Positions 1 through 8,271 are shown, counted from the first letter of the stretch. The stretch: DNA of 40,766 nt from an uncultured Clostridia bacterium (GCA_944384995.1 CALWVN010000016.1:1-40766), one strand, 5' to 3'. Numbers and translations: made by a program. Notes: generated from the letters alone by a model not told the origin.

Positions 1-314
1 ACCTTTTGGAGAACGACCCAAGGCAAAATGTGTAAACCATGTTGTTGCACATTTTGTAAACCATGTTGCTCTTGACAAGAGACCCGCCCCTACGGGATAA
101 GACATTCGGTTTACTGCGAAGCCGCAGCTTTGCATGAAACCCGCCTGTACCACATCTAATCTCTAACGTCTAACATCTAATTTCTAATATCTGACATCTG
201 ATCGGAGCCCCGCTCCTACGACTGCGAAAATTCGATGTTTCGCGAAGTCGTGGCTTCGTACAGGCTTCCCACCGCACGTCCAGCATCCAGCATCCAGAAT
301 CCAGCATCTAAAAT
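1..314. other. Intergenic repeat region at left edge
   Basis: No gene is supported here. A 14-bp direct repeat (TGTAAACCATGTTG) occurs at 31-44 and 55-68. The rest is made of the interspersed modules seen elsewhere in the window, including two heptad arrays (153-201 and 277-318). The motifs CCCGCCCCTACGGG (about 83-96) and GCCCCGCTCCTACGAC (about 207-222) resemble the tail of the GGACAGCC hairpin family. Confidence 0.6.
153..201 (+). repeat. Heptad array, 7 units NNTCTAA/NNTCTGA
   Basis: Seven uninterrupted 7-bp units: CATCTAA, TCTCTAA, CGTCTAA, CATCTAA, TTTCTAA, TATCTGA, CATCTGA. The first two bases vary and TCTRA is kept. Confidence 0.85.
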
Positions 315-318
315 CTAA
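277..318 (+). repeat. Heptad array, 6 units NNTCCAG/NNTCTAA
   Basis: Units CGTCCAG, CATCCAG, CATCCAG, AATCCAG, CATCTAA, AATCTAA. The last unit supplies the stop codon (CTA on the plus strand, 315-317) of the minus-strand dehydrogenase, so the array runs into a coding end. Confidence 0.85.
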
Positions 319-1271
319 TTGACTACATGAATGGGTGTACCTTTTGCAAACGCCGCGAAATTTTCCTGTAAGATCGACATCAGCCGCGCGCGCGTTTCAT
401 ACCCCGCCCACGCGATGTGCGGGGTGATGAGGCAGTTTTTCGCGTGCAGCAGCGGGTTGTCGCCGGCAGGCGGCTCGGTGGTGAGCACGTCGAGCCCCGC
501 ACCCGCAAGCCGCCCTTCGTTCAGCGCATCGGCGAGCGCCCGGGCGTCCACCACAGGGCCGCGGGCGGTGTTGATCAGGTACGCCGTCGGTTTGCAGCGC
601 GCAAGGAACGCCGCGTCCACAAGGTTTTCGGTTTTTTCCGTCAGCGGGCAGTGCAGGGTGATGAAATCCGATCGGGCGGCAAGATCGTCGAGCGTCGTCC
701 ATTGGAAGTTTGTGCGCGCGCGCTGGTCGGTCTCATGCCCGGAAACGGCGAGCACCTGCATATCGAACGCGGCGGCGATGTCTGCGACCTTCTGTCCGAT
801 GCCGCCGAAGCCGATGATGCCGAGCGTCTTGCCCGCGAGTTCTGCAAGCGGCGCCTTCCAGAAGCAGAAATCCGGGCAGCGGCTCCACTCGCCCGCGTGC
901 ACCGCTTCGGAATGCAGGGCGACGCGGTTCGTAAAGGCGGTCAGGAAGGCGAATACAAGCTGCGCGACAGCGCCGGTCGAATAGGCGGGGATGTTCGAGA
1001 CGGGCACGCCCCTTTCGCGTAGGTACGCCCCGTCCACCACGTTGTAGCCCGTGGAAAGCAGCGCGACGAAGCGGAGATTCAGCATTTGGTCGATCTCCGG
1101 CCGTCCAAGCGGGGTCTTGTTGGTCACAACGATATCTGCGTCATGGGTGCGTTCCACAATCTTTTCGCGCGGCGTGCGGTCATATACGGTCACCTCGCCG
1201 TAGGCGGAAAGCCATTCCCAGGAAAGGTCGCCGGGGTTGGTGGTGTAGCCGTCTAAAATGACGATTTTCAT
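315..1271 (-). CDS. D-2-hydroxyacid dehydrogenase (glycerate/hydroxypyruvate reductase-like)
   Basis: Predicted cytosolic NAD(P)-dependent oxidoreductase of the D-isomer-specific 2-hydroxyacid dehydrogenase family, 318 residues, which is normal length. Visible marks are the Rossmann motif GIIGFGGIGQKVAD, the block INTARGPVVD with the catalytic Arg, the block GLDVLTTEPP with the catalytic Glu, and ITPHIAW with the catalytic His. The start is set at 1271 because the minus strand reads AAAGGA about 10 nt upstream; an in-frame ATG 20 codons earlier has no comparable site. It is monocistronic and divergent from the galactokinase operon. Substrate (hydroxypyruvate/glycerate versus other 2-keto acids) cannot be read from sequence. 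Its stop codon lies in a heptad repeat. Confidence 0.9.
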   Translation of the reverse strand: MKIVILDGYTTNPGDLSWEWLSAYGEVTVYDRTPREKIVERTHDADIVVTNKTPLGRPEIDQMLNLRFVALLSTGYNVVDGAYLRERGVPVSNIPAYSTGAVAQLVFAFLTAFTNRVALHSEAVHAGEWSRCPDFCFWKAPLAELAGKTLGIIGFGGIGQKVADIAAAFDMQVLAVSGHETDQRARTNFQWTTLDDLAARSDFITLHCPLTEKTENLVDAAFLARCKPTAYLINTARGPVVDARALADALNEGRLAGAGLDVLTTEPPAGDNPLLHAKNCLITPHIAWAGYETRARLMSILQENFAAFAKGTPIHVVN

Positions 1272-1347
1272 AAAGCGCACATCCTTTCTTTGGTATATTG
1301 TATCATAAAAATTCATACTATAACAGCACAAAATGCGCGCGAGCAGC

Positions 1348-1382
1348 GATCAGCGTTCAGAAATCAGAGATCAGAGGTCAGA
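1348..1382 (-). repeat. Heptad array, 5 units, minus orientation
   Basis: On the plus strand the units read GATCAGC, GTTCAGA, AATCAGA, GATCAGA, GGTCAGA. This is the reverse complement of the NNTCTGA type. GAGCAGC just before may be a sixth, degenerate unit. It forms the left boundary of the repeat mosaic 1348-1686. Confidence 0.8.
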
Positions 1383-1469
1383 TGCGGAAGAATCAAATTT
1401 TCTGCGAAGCCTTTTGGTTGTGCGAAAGCGGTTTACGCAACTGCTGTCTATTAACCTCTACTTTGTCGC

Positions 1470-1523
1470 TCTCTCCCTCCGTCATGCGCAGAAGCGCATG
1501 ACACCTCCCTCGTCAGAGGGAGG
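1470..1523 (-). repeat. Palindromic repeat type I, inverted
   Basis: Order on the plus strand: TCTCTCCCTCC, then a 9-bp hairpin (GTCATGCGC/GCGCATGAC, loop AGAA, 1481-1502), then CCTCCCTC-gtca-GAGGGAGG (1504-1523). The outer parts match the copies at 8105, 19983, 20149 and 32448; the inner hairpin does not. Confidence 0.8.
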
Positions 1524-1555
1524 AAAAGATTTCTACAAACTTTCGGGCAGCGATT

Positions 1556-1601
1556 CCCCCTCTGACGAGGGGGATGCCGCCATCAGCGGCAGGGGGAGAG
1601 A
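1556..1601 (+). repeat. Palindromic repeat type II
   Basis: CCCCCTC-tgac-GAGGGGG (1556-1573) followed by a hairpin TGCCGC/GCGGCA (1575-1591) and GGGGGAGAGA. The copy at 32374 is nearly identical. Confidence 0.8.
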
Positions 1602-1651
1602 GGGAAACTACGCCGCGCAGTCGGTAAAAGTCCAAGCGGCAAACCACCCCG

Positions 1652-1686
1652 CTTCTGACCTCTGACCTCTGCCCTCTGAACTCTGT
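1652..1686 (+). repeat. Heptad array, 5 units NNTCTGA
   Basis: Units CTTCTGA, CCTCTGA, CCTCTGC, CCTCTGA, ACTCTGT. It ends one base before the -35 box of the following operon promoter. Confidence 0.8.
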
Positions 1687-1687
1687 A

Positions 1688-1716
1688 TTGACCTGCCCGC
1701 CGATTTGTTATAAAAT
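1688..1716 (+). promoter_or_regulatory. Housekeeping-sigma promoter of the galK operon
   Basis: TTGACC (1688-1693), a 17-bp spacer, and TAAAAT (1711-1716). It lies 50 bp before the first gene of a six-gene run. No comparable promoter was seen inside the run. Confidence 0.75.
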
Positions 1717-1765
1717 AGTAATACTTTTATACTGGTATACTCTGCGGCAAAAGGAGGTGCGGCGC

Positions 1766-2527
1766 ATGGCGCACAAACGGCTTACACGCTCGCGGCTGCT
1801 GGATTTTCTCGGCGTAACGCTTTTGATCTTAGCGGTGGCCCTGTTCTGCGCGGCGCTGCTCTTTCAGGATCCCGAATTTCTGGCGCGCTACGACGACCTT
1901 ATGCAGCGCCTTGCCGAATTCGAATATGCCGTTGCGACGCTGCCGTACCGCGGGCTTGTGGTCGTGGTGATCCTGCTTTTGTTTTTGGCAAAGGCCGTCA
2001 TCCCCCTGCCCATCTCCGCCGTGTGCGTCATCGCCGGTATGGCGTTCCGCACGCCCATTGCCATCCTCATCAATGCGGCGGGGTACACGCTGCTTGCGGC
2101 GATCAAATATTTCTGGGGCAAGCACCTCGGCGGCGGGCTTTTGCACAAGCTGCTTGTGCGGTATGAAAACGTCGAGCGCATCTTGAATAATGCCGACACG
2201 CGCACCAAGGGCGTGCTGCTGTTCGGCTTTCGGCTCGTGAGCTTCCCGATCAACACCATAAGCCAGGTCTACGGCGCAATGCAGTTTGACCTGCGGCGGT
2301 ACCTGGTGATCTCCATACTCGGCTTTCTGCCGAAGCTGCTCTCCTACAGCTTCATCGGCCGCCATGTTTACGATCCGTTTTCCATGGCGTTTATTCTGCC
2401 CATCGTGCTGCTCTTTGTGGTGTCGGGCATTTCGCTGCTCGCGGTCAACCGTGTGCTGGCGATTTATAATGATAAAATCAAAAATAAAGAGGCCAACAAG
2501 CCCAAAGAAAGCGGCGCCGAACACTGA
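1766..2527 (+). CDS. VTT-domain (TVP38/TMEM64, SNARE-associated) membrane protein
   Basis: A 253-residue polytopic membrane protein of the TVP38/TMEM64 (DedA-like VTT) family. Several hydrophobic segments are visible, including an N-terminal helix near residues 14-33 and one with the block PLPISAVCVIAGMAF. The family pattern continues with a GYTLLAA segment and the late FRLVSFPINTISQVYGAM block typical of the domain. The start is chosen at 1766 because AAGGAGGTG sits 6-7 nt upstream; an in-frame start 26 codons earlier would overlap the promoter. Family members are thought to act in lipid handling or small-solute transport, and the substrate here is unknown. It is the first gene of the galactokinase operon, 27 bp from galK. 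Confidence 0.85.
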   Translation: MAHKRLTRSRLLDFLGVTLLILAVALFCAALLFQDPEFLARYDDLMQRLAEFEYAVATLPYRGLVVVVILLLFLAKAVIPLPISAVCVIAGMAFRTPIAILINAAGYTLLAAIKYFWGKHLGGGLLHKLLVRYENVERILNNADTRTKGVLLFGFRLVSFPINTISQVYGAMQFDLRRYLVISILGFLPKLLSYSFIGRHVYDPFSMAFILPIVLLFVVSGISLLAVNRVLAIYNDKIKNKEANKPKESGAEH

Positions 2528-2554
2528 CACGCCGCAAGAAAGGATGTTCCATTT

Positions 2555-3835
2555 ATGCCAAACGTACAGGAACTGAAAGCACAGCTTATGTCGGGTGCAT
2601 ATGACGAGAGGCTCCGGCGCGTCTACGTAACAGACGATGCCGTGCTCGAACAGCGCGCGCGCTACGCCGCGCTTGCCGAGACCTTCGCGTCCCTTTATAA
2701 CGCGGACCGCGATGTCCGCCTGTTCTCCGCGCCGGGGCGCACGGAGGTCGGCGGCAACCACACCGACCACAACCACGGCCGGGTGCTCGCGGCGGGCATC
2801 AACCTTGATGCGGCGGCTGCGGCGGCGAAAAACGACGAAAACATCGTGCGCGTCAAATCTGCGGGCTACGACATGGATGTGGTAGACCTTTCCGATCTGT
2901 CTGTGCACAAAACCGAGCGCGGCCACTCGCCCGCTTTGGTGCGCGGGATGTGCCAAGGGTTTTTGAACCACGGCTACAAGATCGGTGGCTTTGATGCGGC
3001 GACCGTGTCGCAGGTGCTGTCGGGCTCGGGGCTTTCTTCCTCGGCGGCATATGAGGTGCTTGTGGGTGTAATGCTCAACGCGCTTTACAACGACGGCGCG
3101 GCGGACGCCGTGACCATCGCGAAGATCGCGCAGTACGCCGAAAACGAGTATTTCGGCAAGCCCTGCGGGCTGATGGACCAGACCGCCTGCGCGGTAGGGT
3201 CGTTTGTGACGATCGATTTCGCCGATCCCAAGAATCCCGCCATCGAAGAGGTCAAATTTGACTTCGCCGCCTGCTCGCACGCGCTGTGCATCGTGGATAC
3301 GAAGGGCAGCCATTCCGATCTTACCGACGAATACGCGTATATCCGCGAGGAGATGGAAAGCGTCGCGCAGTGCTTTGGGAAAGCCGTCCTGCGCGAAGTG
3401 CCTGAGGCGGACTTCTACGCCGCGCTGCCTTCTTTGCGCAAAAAGGTCGGCGACCGTGCGATTTTGCGCGCCATGCACTTCTACGCGGACAACGCCCGCG
3501 TGTTAAAGGAAGTCGCGGCGCTGCGCACGGGGGATTTTGAAAGCTTCAAGCAGTACATACGCGAAAGCGGCTTTTCGTCGTTCATGTATAACCAGAACGT
3601 GTTTTCCGTCAAAAAGCCGCAGGAACAGCCCGTTGCGCTGGCGCTCGCCGTTTCGCAGCAGGTGCTCGAGGGCCGCGGCGCGTGGCGCGTGCACGGCGGC
3701 GGCTTCGCGGGGACGATCCAGGCGTTTGTGCCGCTCGACCTGCTCGACGCGTACAAATCCGCCATGGAAAGCGTATTCGGCACGGGGACATGCTATGTGC
3801 TGTCCATCCGTCCCGTTGGCGGCGTAGAAATCTGA
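2555..3835 (+). CDS. galK: Galactokinase (GHMP kinase family)
   Basis: Predicted to phosphorylate galactose at C1 with ATP, the entry step of the Leloir pathway in the cytosol. It has 426 residues, slightly longer than the usual ~390. The substrate motif GRTEVGGNHTDHNHG (residues 61-75) is the GHMP/galactokinase signature with GG instead of the common IG. The ATP motif LSGSGLSSSAAYE is near residues 154-166, and the C-terminal GHMP motif HGGGFAGTIQAFV is near 380-392. AAAGGA lies about 12 nt before the ATG. galT and galE are not in the window. The downstream GH35 beta-galactosidase at 32707 could supply galactose. GHMP relatives with other sugar substrates exist, so substrate is inferred from the motif. 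Confidence 0.88.
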   Translation: MPNVQELKAQLMSGAYDERLRRVYVTDDAVLEQRARYAALAETFASLYNADRDVRLFSAPGRTEVGGNHTDHNHGRVLAAGINLDAAAAAAKNDENIVRVKSAGYDMDVVDLSDLSVHKTERGHSPALVRGMCQGFLNHGYKIGGFDAATVSQVLSGSGLSSSAAYEVLVGVMLNALYNDGAADAVTIAKIAQYAENEYFGKPCGLMDQTACAVGSFVTIDFADPKNPAIEEVKFDFAACSHALCIVDTKGSHSDLTDEYAYIREEMESVAQCFGKAVLREVPEADFYAALPSLRKKVGDRAILRAMHFYADNARVLKEVAALRTGDFESFKQYIRESGFSSFMYNQNVFSVKKPQEQPVALALAVSQQVLEGRGAWRVHGGGFAGTIQAFVPLDLLDAYKSAMESVFGTGTCYVLSIRPVGGVEI

Positions 3836-3854
3836 TCGATCGAAGGCGATAACT

Positions 3855-4874
3855 ATGGACACAAAGGCGCTTTTGCAAACGCTGACCGCAGCCCCCGGCG
3901 TTTCGGGCGACGAACGCGGGATCGCCGAAACGGCGAAAGAACGGCTCGCAGAATACGGCGAGGTGCACACGGACGCCTTGGGCAGCGTGATCTGCACGGT
4001 CAAAGGCGACGGGGGACGGAAGCTCCTGCTCGACGCGCATATGGATCAGGTGGGTCTGATCGTTCTGGAGATCACGCCCGATGGCTTTCTGCGCGCCGCG
4101 CCGTGCGGCGGCGTCGACCGCCGGATTTTGGCGGCGGCAGAAGTTACCGTTTACGGCAAAACGCCGCTTTACGGCGTGGTCACCAGCACGCCCCCGCATT
4201 TGCTTTCCGGCGATGACGCGGGGAAAGTGCCCGAAACCATACTTGTAGACATCGGCATGACCGCCGAACAGGCGAAAGCACAGGTGTGCGCGGGCGACCG
4301 CATCGCGCTGCGTTCCGAATTCCGGCAGCTTGCGGGAGATTGCGTATCCGCGCCCGCACTCGATGACCGCGCGGGGCTCTGCGTGCTGCTCAAAGCGCTC
4401 GAACAGCTCAAAAATGCGGGCTGCACGGACGATCTGACCGTGGTGTTCTCCGTCTTGGAGGAAACGACCGAGGGCGGCGCGCGTGCGGCTGCATTTTCAG
4501 CGGAAGCCGACCTCTGCCTTGCGGTAGATGTGACCTTTGCAAAAACGCCCGACGAAAAGGAAGAAGAGACCGGCACGCTCGGCGGCGGTCCGATGGTGGG
4601 CTTCGCGCCGTCTTTAACGCGCGCGGTGAGCATCGGGCTGCAAAAAACAGCGGAACGCTGCGGGATCCCGTATCAGGTGGAAGTCATGGGGGGACTTAGC
4701 GGCACGAATGCCGACGCGATGGCGGCGGCAGCCGGCGGGGTGCGCACGGGGCTCGTGTCCGTGCCGCTTCGCTATATGCACACGGGCGTGGAGGTCGTAA
4801 GTGCGGCGGACGTGGAAAATTCTGCACGGCTGCTCTCTGAATTCATTTTGCGGGAGGCGACGGAACTATGCTGA
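3855..4874 (+). CDS. M42-family metallo-aminopeptidase (first copy)
   Basis: Cytosolic di-metal aminopeptidase of the M42 (glutamyl/leucyl aminopeptidase, FrvX/PepA-like) family, 339 residues. Expected metal and catalytic residues are visible: His in DAHMDQVG (near residue 62), Asp in ALDDRAG (near 170), the Glu pair in LEETTEGG (near 202), Asp in AVDVTF, and His in RYMHTGVE (near 309). The family assembles into large tetrahedral particles that trim short peptides. It starts 19 bp after galK and its end overlaps the next paralogue by 7 bp (ATGCTGA), pointing to coupled translation. Confidence 0.88.
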   Translation: MDTKALLQTLTAAPGVSGDERGIAETAKERLAEYGEVHTDALGSVICTVKGDGGRKLLLDAHMDQVGLIVLEITPDGFLRAAPCGGVDRRILAAAEVTVYGKTPLYGVVTSTPPHLLSGDDAGKVPETILVDIGMTAEQAKAQVCAGDRIALRSEFRQLAGDCVSAPALDDRAGLCVLLKALEQLKNAGCTDDLTVVFSVLEETTEGGARAAAFSAEADLCLAVDVTFAKTPDEKEEETGTLGGGPMVGFAPSLTRAVSIGLQKTAERCGIPYQVEVMGGLSGTNADAMAAAAGGVRTGLVSVPLRYMHTGVEVVSAADVENSARLLSEFILREATELC

Positions 4875-5875
4875 AAACGCTTTGCATGCTTGACGCCGCC
4901 TCCGGGCGCGAGGACGCGGTGCGCGACTTCGTGCTCAAAAACCTCCCCGCAGACGCAACGTATACCGTTGACGCGCTCGGCAATATCCTTGTCGAAAAAA
5001 AGGGCGAACGGCGCGCGAAACACAAGGTCGCGCTGTTCGCGCACATGGATGAGGTCGCCCTGCTTATTACCCATATCACCGACGACGGCTTCCTGCGCTT
5101 TGAGACGGTCGGCGGCATTGACGCACGCGTGCTGTTCGGGAAAGCGGTGCGCTTGGAAAGCGGTGCAGTCGGCGTGATCGGCGGCAAGGCGGTGCATCAT
5201 CTCTCGAAAGATGAGCGCGATAAGATCCCCGACGTGCATGCGCTTTGCATCGACATCGGCGCCGCTTCGCGCGAAGAAGCGGAAAAGTACGCGGCGCTCG
5301 GCGACAACGCCTATTTTTGCTCAGACTATACCGAATTCGGCGACGGCTTCGTAAAAGCCAAGGCGCTCGACGACCGCGTGGGTGTCGCCATCCTGCTTGA
5401 GATGCTGCAAAAGCCCCAGCCGTATGACCTGACCTGCTGTTTCACCGTGCAGGAGGAGATCGGCACGCGCGGCGCGGGTGCGGCGGCGTACACGGTGCGC
5501 CCCGATTACGCGGTCGTGCTCGAATGCACCACGGCGGCAGACCTTGCGGACGTTGCGGGGCACAAGCGCGTCTGCGCGCTCGGCAAAGGCGCGGTGGTCG
5601 GCTTTATGGATCGCGGCACAGTGTATGACCGCGAGCTTTACCGGCTGGCGTTTGAGATCGCAGAAAAAAACAACCTCCCCTGCCAGACCAAAACGCTCGT
5701 CGCGGGCGGCAACGATGCGGCGGCGATCCATAAGGCGGCGGGCGGGATAAAGACCGTAGCGGTCAGCGTGCCGTGCCGGTATATCCACGCCCCGTCGTGC
5801 GTCGCAAAGCGGGCGGACATCGAAAGCACGGCGATACTCGCCCAAAAATTAGCCGAAGCACTTTGTAATGCTTAA
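4868..5875 (+). CDS. M42-family metallo-aminopeptidase (second copy)
   Basis: Second, diverged M42 peptidase, 335 residues. Its metal-site blocks are FAHMDEVA, ALDDRVG, QEEIGTRGA, VLECTTAAD and RYIHAPS. Here the fourth ligand is Glu (LEC) where the first copy has Asp, a substitution seen within M42. The two side-by-side copies may form mixed particles or have complementary N-terminal preferences, which is an inference. The start overlaps the upstream gene by 7 bp and the stop overlaps the GNAT-like gene by 8 bp. Confidence 0.88.
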   Translation: MLKTLCMLDAASGREDAVRDFVLKNLPADATYTVDALGNILVEKKGERRAKHKVALFAHMDEVALLITHITDDGFLRFETVGGIDARVLFGKAVRLESGAVGVIGGKAVHHLSKDERDKIPDVHALCIDIGAASREEAEKYAALGDNAYFCSDYTEFGDGFVKAKALDDRVGVAILLEMLQKPQPYDLTCCFTVQEEIGTRGAGAAAYTVRPDYAVVLECTTAADLADVAGHKRVCALGKGAVVGFMDRGTVYDRELYRLAFEIAEKNNLPCQTKTLVAGGNDAAAIHKAAGGIKTVAVSVPCRYIHAPSCVAKRADIESTAILAQKLAEALCNA

Positions 5876-6632
5876 ACGGCTGGAGCGCATCGCGAACGAT
5901 ACGGCGGGACGGCTCGCGGGGCTGTTCCCGAGCGACCTGCCCGCCGCACTTGCCGCCGCTGCGTGCGACCCGATCGAAACCGAAAGCGTCTGGGTACAGG
6001 AAAAGGAAAGCGGCGCAAAAACGGCGTTCTGCGTTTTGCAGAAAAACGGGCGGGCGTCTCTTGCCGCCGAAGCGGATGCAGACACGGAAGAGCTGCGCGC
6101 CTTTCTGTGCGCTTCGGGTGCACGCGAGGTACAGGGCGAAACGGCGCTTCTCGCGTCGTTCGGTATACCGATGCAAACGCGCTGTGCTCTGATGCGCCTT
6201 GAAATGCAGATCCCGCCCGAAGCGGAAACGGCGCTTATTGCGGACGGGCTCGATAAAATTTACGACCTGCTCGCAAGCGCGGTCGGTTTCCCTGTGGATT
6301 CGGACGCGAAAAACGCGTGGATCGCGCGCAATGCGCGCGGCATTTTCGGCGGCAAAACGCTTTTGACAGCGGCTTTGGCGGACAGCGGCGAACCGGTCGC
6401 CTGCGCCGCTGCCGATCTGTTCGGCGACTATGCTTTTTTGCGCGACGTGGCAAGCGCGCAAAACTTCCGAAACCGCGGGCTGGCGCGCGCCTGTGTTTGT
6501 ACGCTTTGCGAACCCCTGCGGGAACGGAACAAACAGGTCTTTCTGCTCGCCGCCGAAAGCACGGCGGGCTTTTACCGCAAATGCGGGTTTATAAAAACGG
6601 ATACAGTCGGACTGGGAAATAGTAAGTCATGA
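5868..6632 (+). CDS. GNAT-fold N-acetyltransferase-like protein
   Basis: 254 residues. The C-terminal part (about 165-250) looks like a GNAT acetyltransferase. It has NFRNRGLARACV near residues 198-209, matching the acetyl-CoA pyrophosphate loop pattern (R/Q-x-x-G-x-A). Near the end, STAGFYRKCGFIKTDT matches the closing 'YxxxGF' part of the fold. The N-terminal ~150 residues are not recognised. The gene is embedded in the operon by overlaps on both sides (8 bp with the M42 gene, ATGA with the next gene). Substrate unknown. Confidence 0.7.
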   Translation: MLKRLERIANDTAGRLAGLFPSDLPAALAAAACDPIETESVWVQEKESGAKTAFCVLQKNGRASLAAEADADTEELRAFLCASGAREVQGETALLASFGIPMQTRCALMRLEMQIPPEAETALIADGLDKIYDLLASAVGFPVDSDAKNAWIARNARGIFGGKTLLTAALADSGEPVACAAADLFGDYAFLRDVASAQNFRNRGLARACVCTLCEPLRERNKQVFLLAAESTAGFYRKCGFIKTDTVGLGNSKS

Positions 6633-7909
6633 GGAATTTTTTTGCATTTTCGGATACAATAGAACAAGCGGCCGTCGCGGCGCTCGAAAATACGCGCGCA
6701 CAGTTTCAAAAGATCGACGCGCAAACGGAATACAACCAGCAGAAGGTGCTGGCGGCTTTTATCCAAAACCGCGTGGACGAAGCGGACTTCGGCACGACCA
6801 CGGGCTACGGCTATTCCGACCGCGGGCGCGAAAAGCTGGATAAACTCACGGCGGACATTTTCGGCGCCGAGCGCGCGTTCATCCGCGCGGGGGCGCTTTC
6901 CTGCGGGACGCATACGTTGTCCGTCTGCCTGTTCGGGGTGCTGCGCCCCGGCGACGTGATGCTGTGCGTCACGGGCACGCCCTACGACACGCTGCTTTCG
7001 ACCATCGGCATTGACGGCGGGAAAAGCGCGGGCAAGGGGACGCTTAAAGATTTCGGCGTGCAGTACCGTCAGGTGGATCTCACGGAAAACGATATGCTCG
7101 ACCTTGCCGCCATCGAACGGGAAGCTTCGCGCACGGACGTGCGCATGGTGTATCTCCAGCGCTCGCGCGGGTATGCCCTGCGGCACAGCCTTTCGGTCGA
7201 AGAGATCGGGCAGGTCGCCGAACTCGTGCACCGCGTAAACCCGCACGCCGTCGTCATGGTGGACAACTGCTACGGCGAATTCGCCGAGGAAAAAGAACCG
7301 ACCGAGGTCGGCGCGGACTTAATGGCGGGGTCACTGATTAAAAACGCGGGCGGCGGCATCGCGCCGTCGGGCGGCTATATCGCGGGGCGTGCAGAGCTTG
7401 TGGAGCTTTGCGCCTGCCGCCTGACCACGCCGGGGCTCGGGCTTGAGGTCGGGGCGACGCTCGGCCAGAACCGCGCGCTGTTCATGGGCCTGTTCCACGC
7501 GCCGCACGTCGTCGGCGAGGCGCTCAAGACCGCCGTGTTTGCTGCCGCGCTGTTCGAAACCCTCGGCTTCGCGGTCACGCCGCGCTCAGACGAACCGCGC
7601 CATGATATTATCCAGGCGATCCAACTCGAAAACGCCGACCGCCTGATCGCTTTCTGCCAAGGGCTGCAAAAGGGCGCGCCCGTGGACGCGTACGTCACAC
7701 CGGAACCGTGGGATATGCCCGGGTATGACAACCAGGTTATCATGGCGGCGGGGGCGTTCACGTCGGGGTCGTCCATCGAGCTCTCCGCCGACGCGCCGCT
7801 TCGCGAACCGTTTGCCGTCTGGATGCAGGGCGGGCTGAACTTCCATACGGGCAAGCTCGGCGTGATGCTTGCCGCCGCGGAATTGCAGAAGCGCGGGTTG
7901 CTGAAATAG
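6629..7909 (+). CDS. PLP-dependent enzyme, methionine gamma-lyase/aluminium-resistance (YnbB-like) family
   Basis: 426 residues, matching the usual length of this Firmicutes family, which is annotated either as methionine gamma-lyase-like or 'aluminium resistance protein'. The fold-type I core is visible: TTGYGYSDRGR near the start, MVDNCYGEF with the Asp that contacts the pyridine nitrogen, and SLIKNAGGGIAPSGGYIAG with the likely PLP lysine K238. The true reaction of most members is unproven; cleavage of a C-S bond is the family-based guess. It is the last gene of the operon, joined to the GNAT-like gene by an ATGA overlap, and is followed directly by a heptad array. Confidence 0.82.
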   Translation: MRNFFAFSDTIEQAAVAALENTRAQFQKIDAQTEYNQQKVLAAFIQNRVDEADFGTTTGYGYSDRGREKLDKLTADIFGAERAFIRAGALSCGTHTLSVCLFGVLRPGDVMLCVTGTPYDTLLSTIGIDGGKSAGKGTLKDFGVQYRQVDLTENDMLDLAAIEREASRTDVRMVYLQRSRGYALRHSLSVEEIGQVAELVHRVNPHAVVMVDNCYGEFAEEKEPTEVGADLMAGSLIKNAGGGIAPSGGYIAGRAELVELCACRLTTPGLGLEVGATLGQNRALFMGLFHAPHVVGEALKTAVFAAALFETLGFAVTPRSDEPRHDIIQAIQLENADRLIAFCQGLQKGAPVDAYVTPEPWDMPGYDNQVIMAAGAFTSGSSIELSADAPLREPFAVWMQGGLNFHTGKLGVMLAAAELQKRGLLK

Positions 7910-7910
7910 A

Positions 7911-7931
7911 GATCGGATTTCAGATGGCAGA
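7911..7931 (-). repeat. Short heptad array, minus orientation
   Basis: Units GATCGGA, TTTCAGA, TGGCAGA on the plus strand, beginning two bases after the preceding stop codon. This is the left boundary of the 7911-8347 mosaic. Confidence 0.6.
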
Positions 7932-8038
7932 AGACGGAGGCAAGGCAGGGCGGTTTTGTGCAAAGCCGCGGCTGTGCTGAAACTAAAAATCTGTACGAAT
8001 CCGTAGGGGCGGGTCAATCAAACTTTTGGCTTTCTTTT
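7932..8038. other. Intergenic filler of the 7911-8347 mosaic
   Basis: Contains CAAAGCCGCGGCTGTGC and CCGTAGGGGCGGGTC, which are variants of motifs at 120-140 and 80-95. No gene or promoter is recognised. The whole 7910-8360 gap is repeat sequence. Confidence 0.5.
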
Positions 8039-8086
8039 GCCCCCGCTGAGGAGGGGGCTGGCGCCGTTAGGCGACTGGGGGAGAGA
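8039..8086 (+). repeat. Palindromic repeat type II
   Basis: GCCCCCGC-tgag-GAGGGGGC arms (8039-8058), inner hairpin CGCC-gtta-GGCG (8062-8073), then GGGGGAGAGA. Confidence 0.75.
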
Positions 8087-8104
8087 CAAATATGTACTTG
8101 TCTT

Positions 8105-8159
8105 TCTCTCCCTCCGTCTTTTGCCTACGGCAAAATCCACCTCCCTCATCAGAGGGAGG
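8105..8159 (-). repeat. Palindromic repeat type I, inverted
   Basis: TCTCTCCCTCC, inner hairpin TTTTGCC-tac-GGCAAAA (8119-8135), then CCTCCCTC-atca-GAGGGAGG (8140-8159). Confidence 0.8.
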
Positions 8160-8205
8160 AAGGGTGCGCACGGATTTTCGGCTTTGCACAAATTTACCCT
8201 TTCAA

Positions 8206-8240
8206 CGTCTAACCTCTAATATCTAACGTCTAAAATCTAA
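8206..8240 (+). repeat. Heptad array, 5 units NNTCTAA
   Basis: Units CGTCTAA, CCTCTAA, TATCTAA, CGTCTAA, AATCTAA, followed by the GGACAGC hairpin. Confidence 0.85.
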
Positions 8241-8243
8241 AAA

Positions 8244-8271
8244 CGGACAGCTGCAAGGGCTGTCCCTACGG
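8244..8271 (+). repeat. GGACAGC hairpin repeat
   Basis: Arms GGACAGC and GCTGTCC around TGCAAGG, followed by CTACGG. Related copies lie at 28469 (inverted), 28537, 32585 and 34552. Confidence 0.7.

Noticed and set aside
153-201. CRISPR array
   Set aside because: The repeated unit is only 7 bp with no spacers, and no cas genes are present.
1333-1665. Open frames across the palindromic repeats (also at 7958-8212, 20040-20365 and 32060-32475)
   Set aside because: They lie fully within repeat modules, have no ribosome binding sites and differ between copies of the same repeat.
1829-3478. 549-codon open frame on the minus strand opposite the VTT protein and galactokinase
   Set aside because: It is antisense to two well-supported genes with family motifs and ribosome binding sites. 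Its protein is rich in Arg/His, as expected from reading GC-rich genes backwards.
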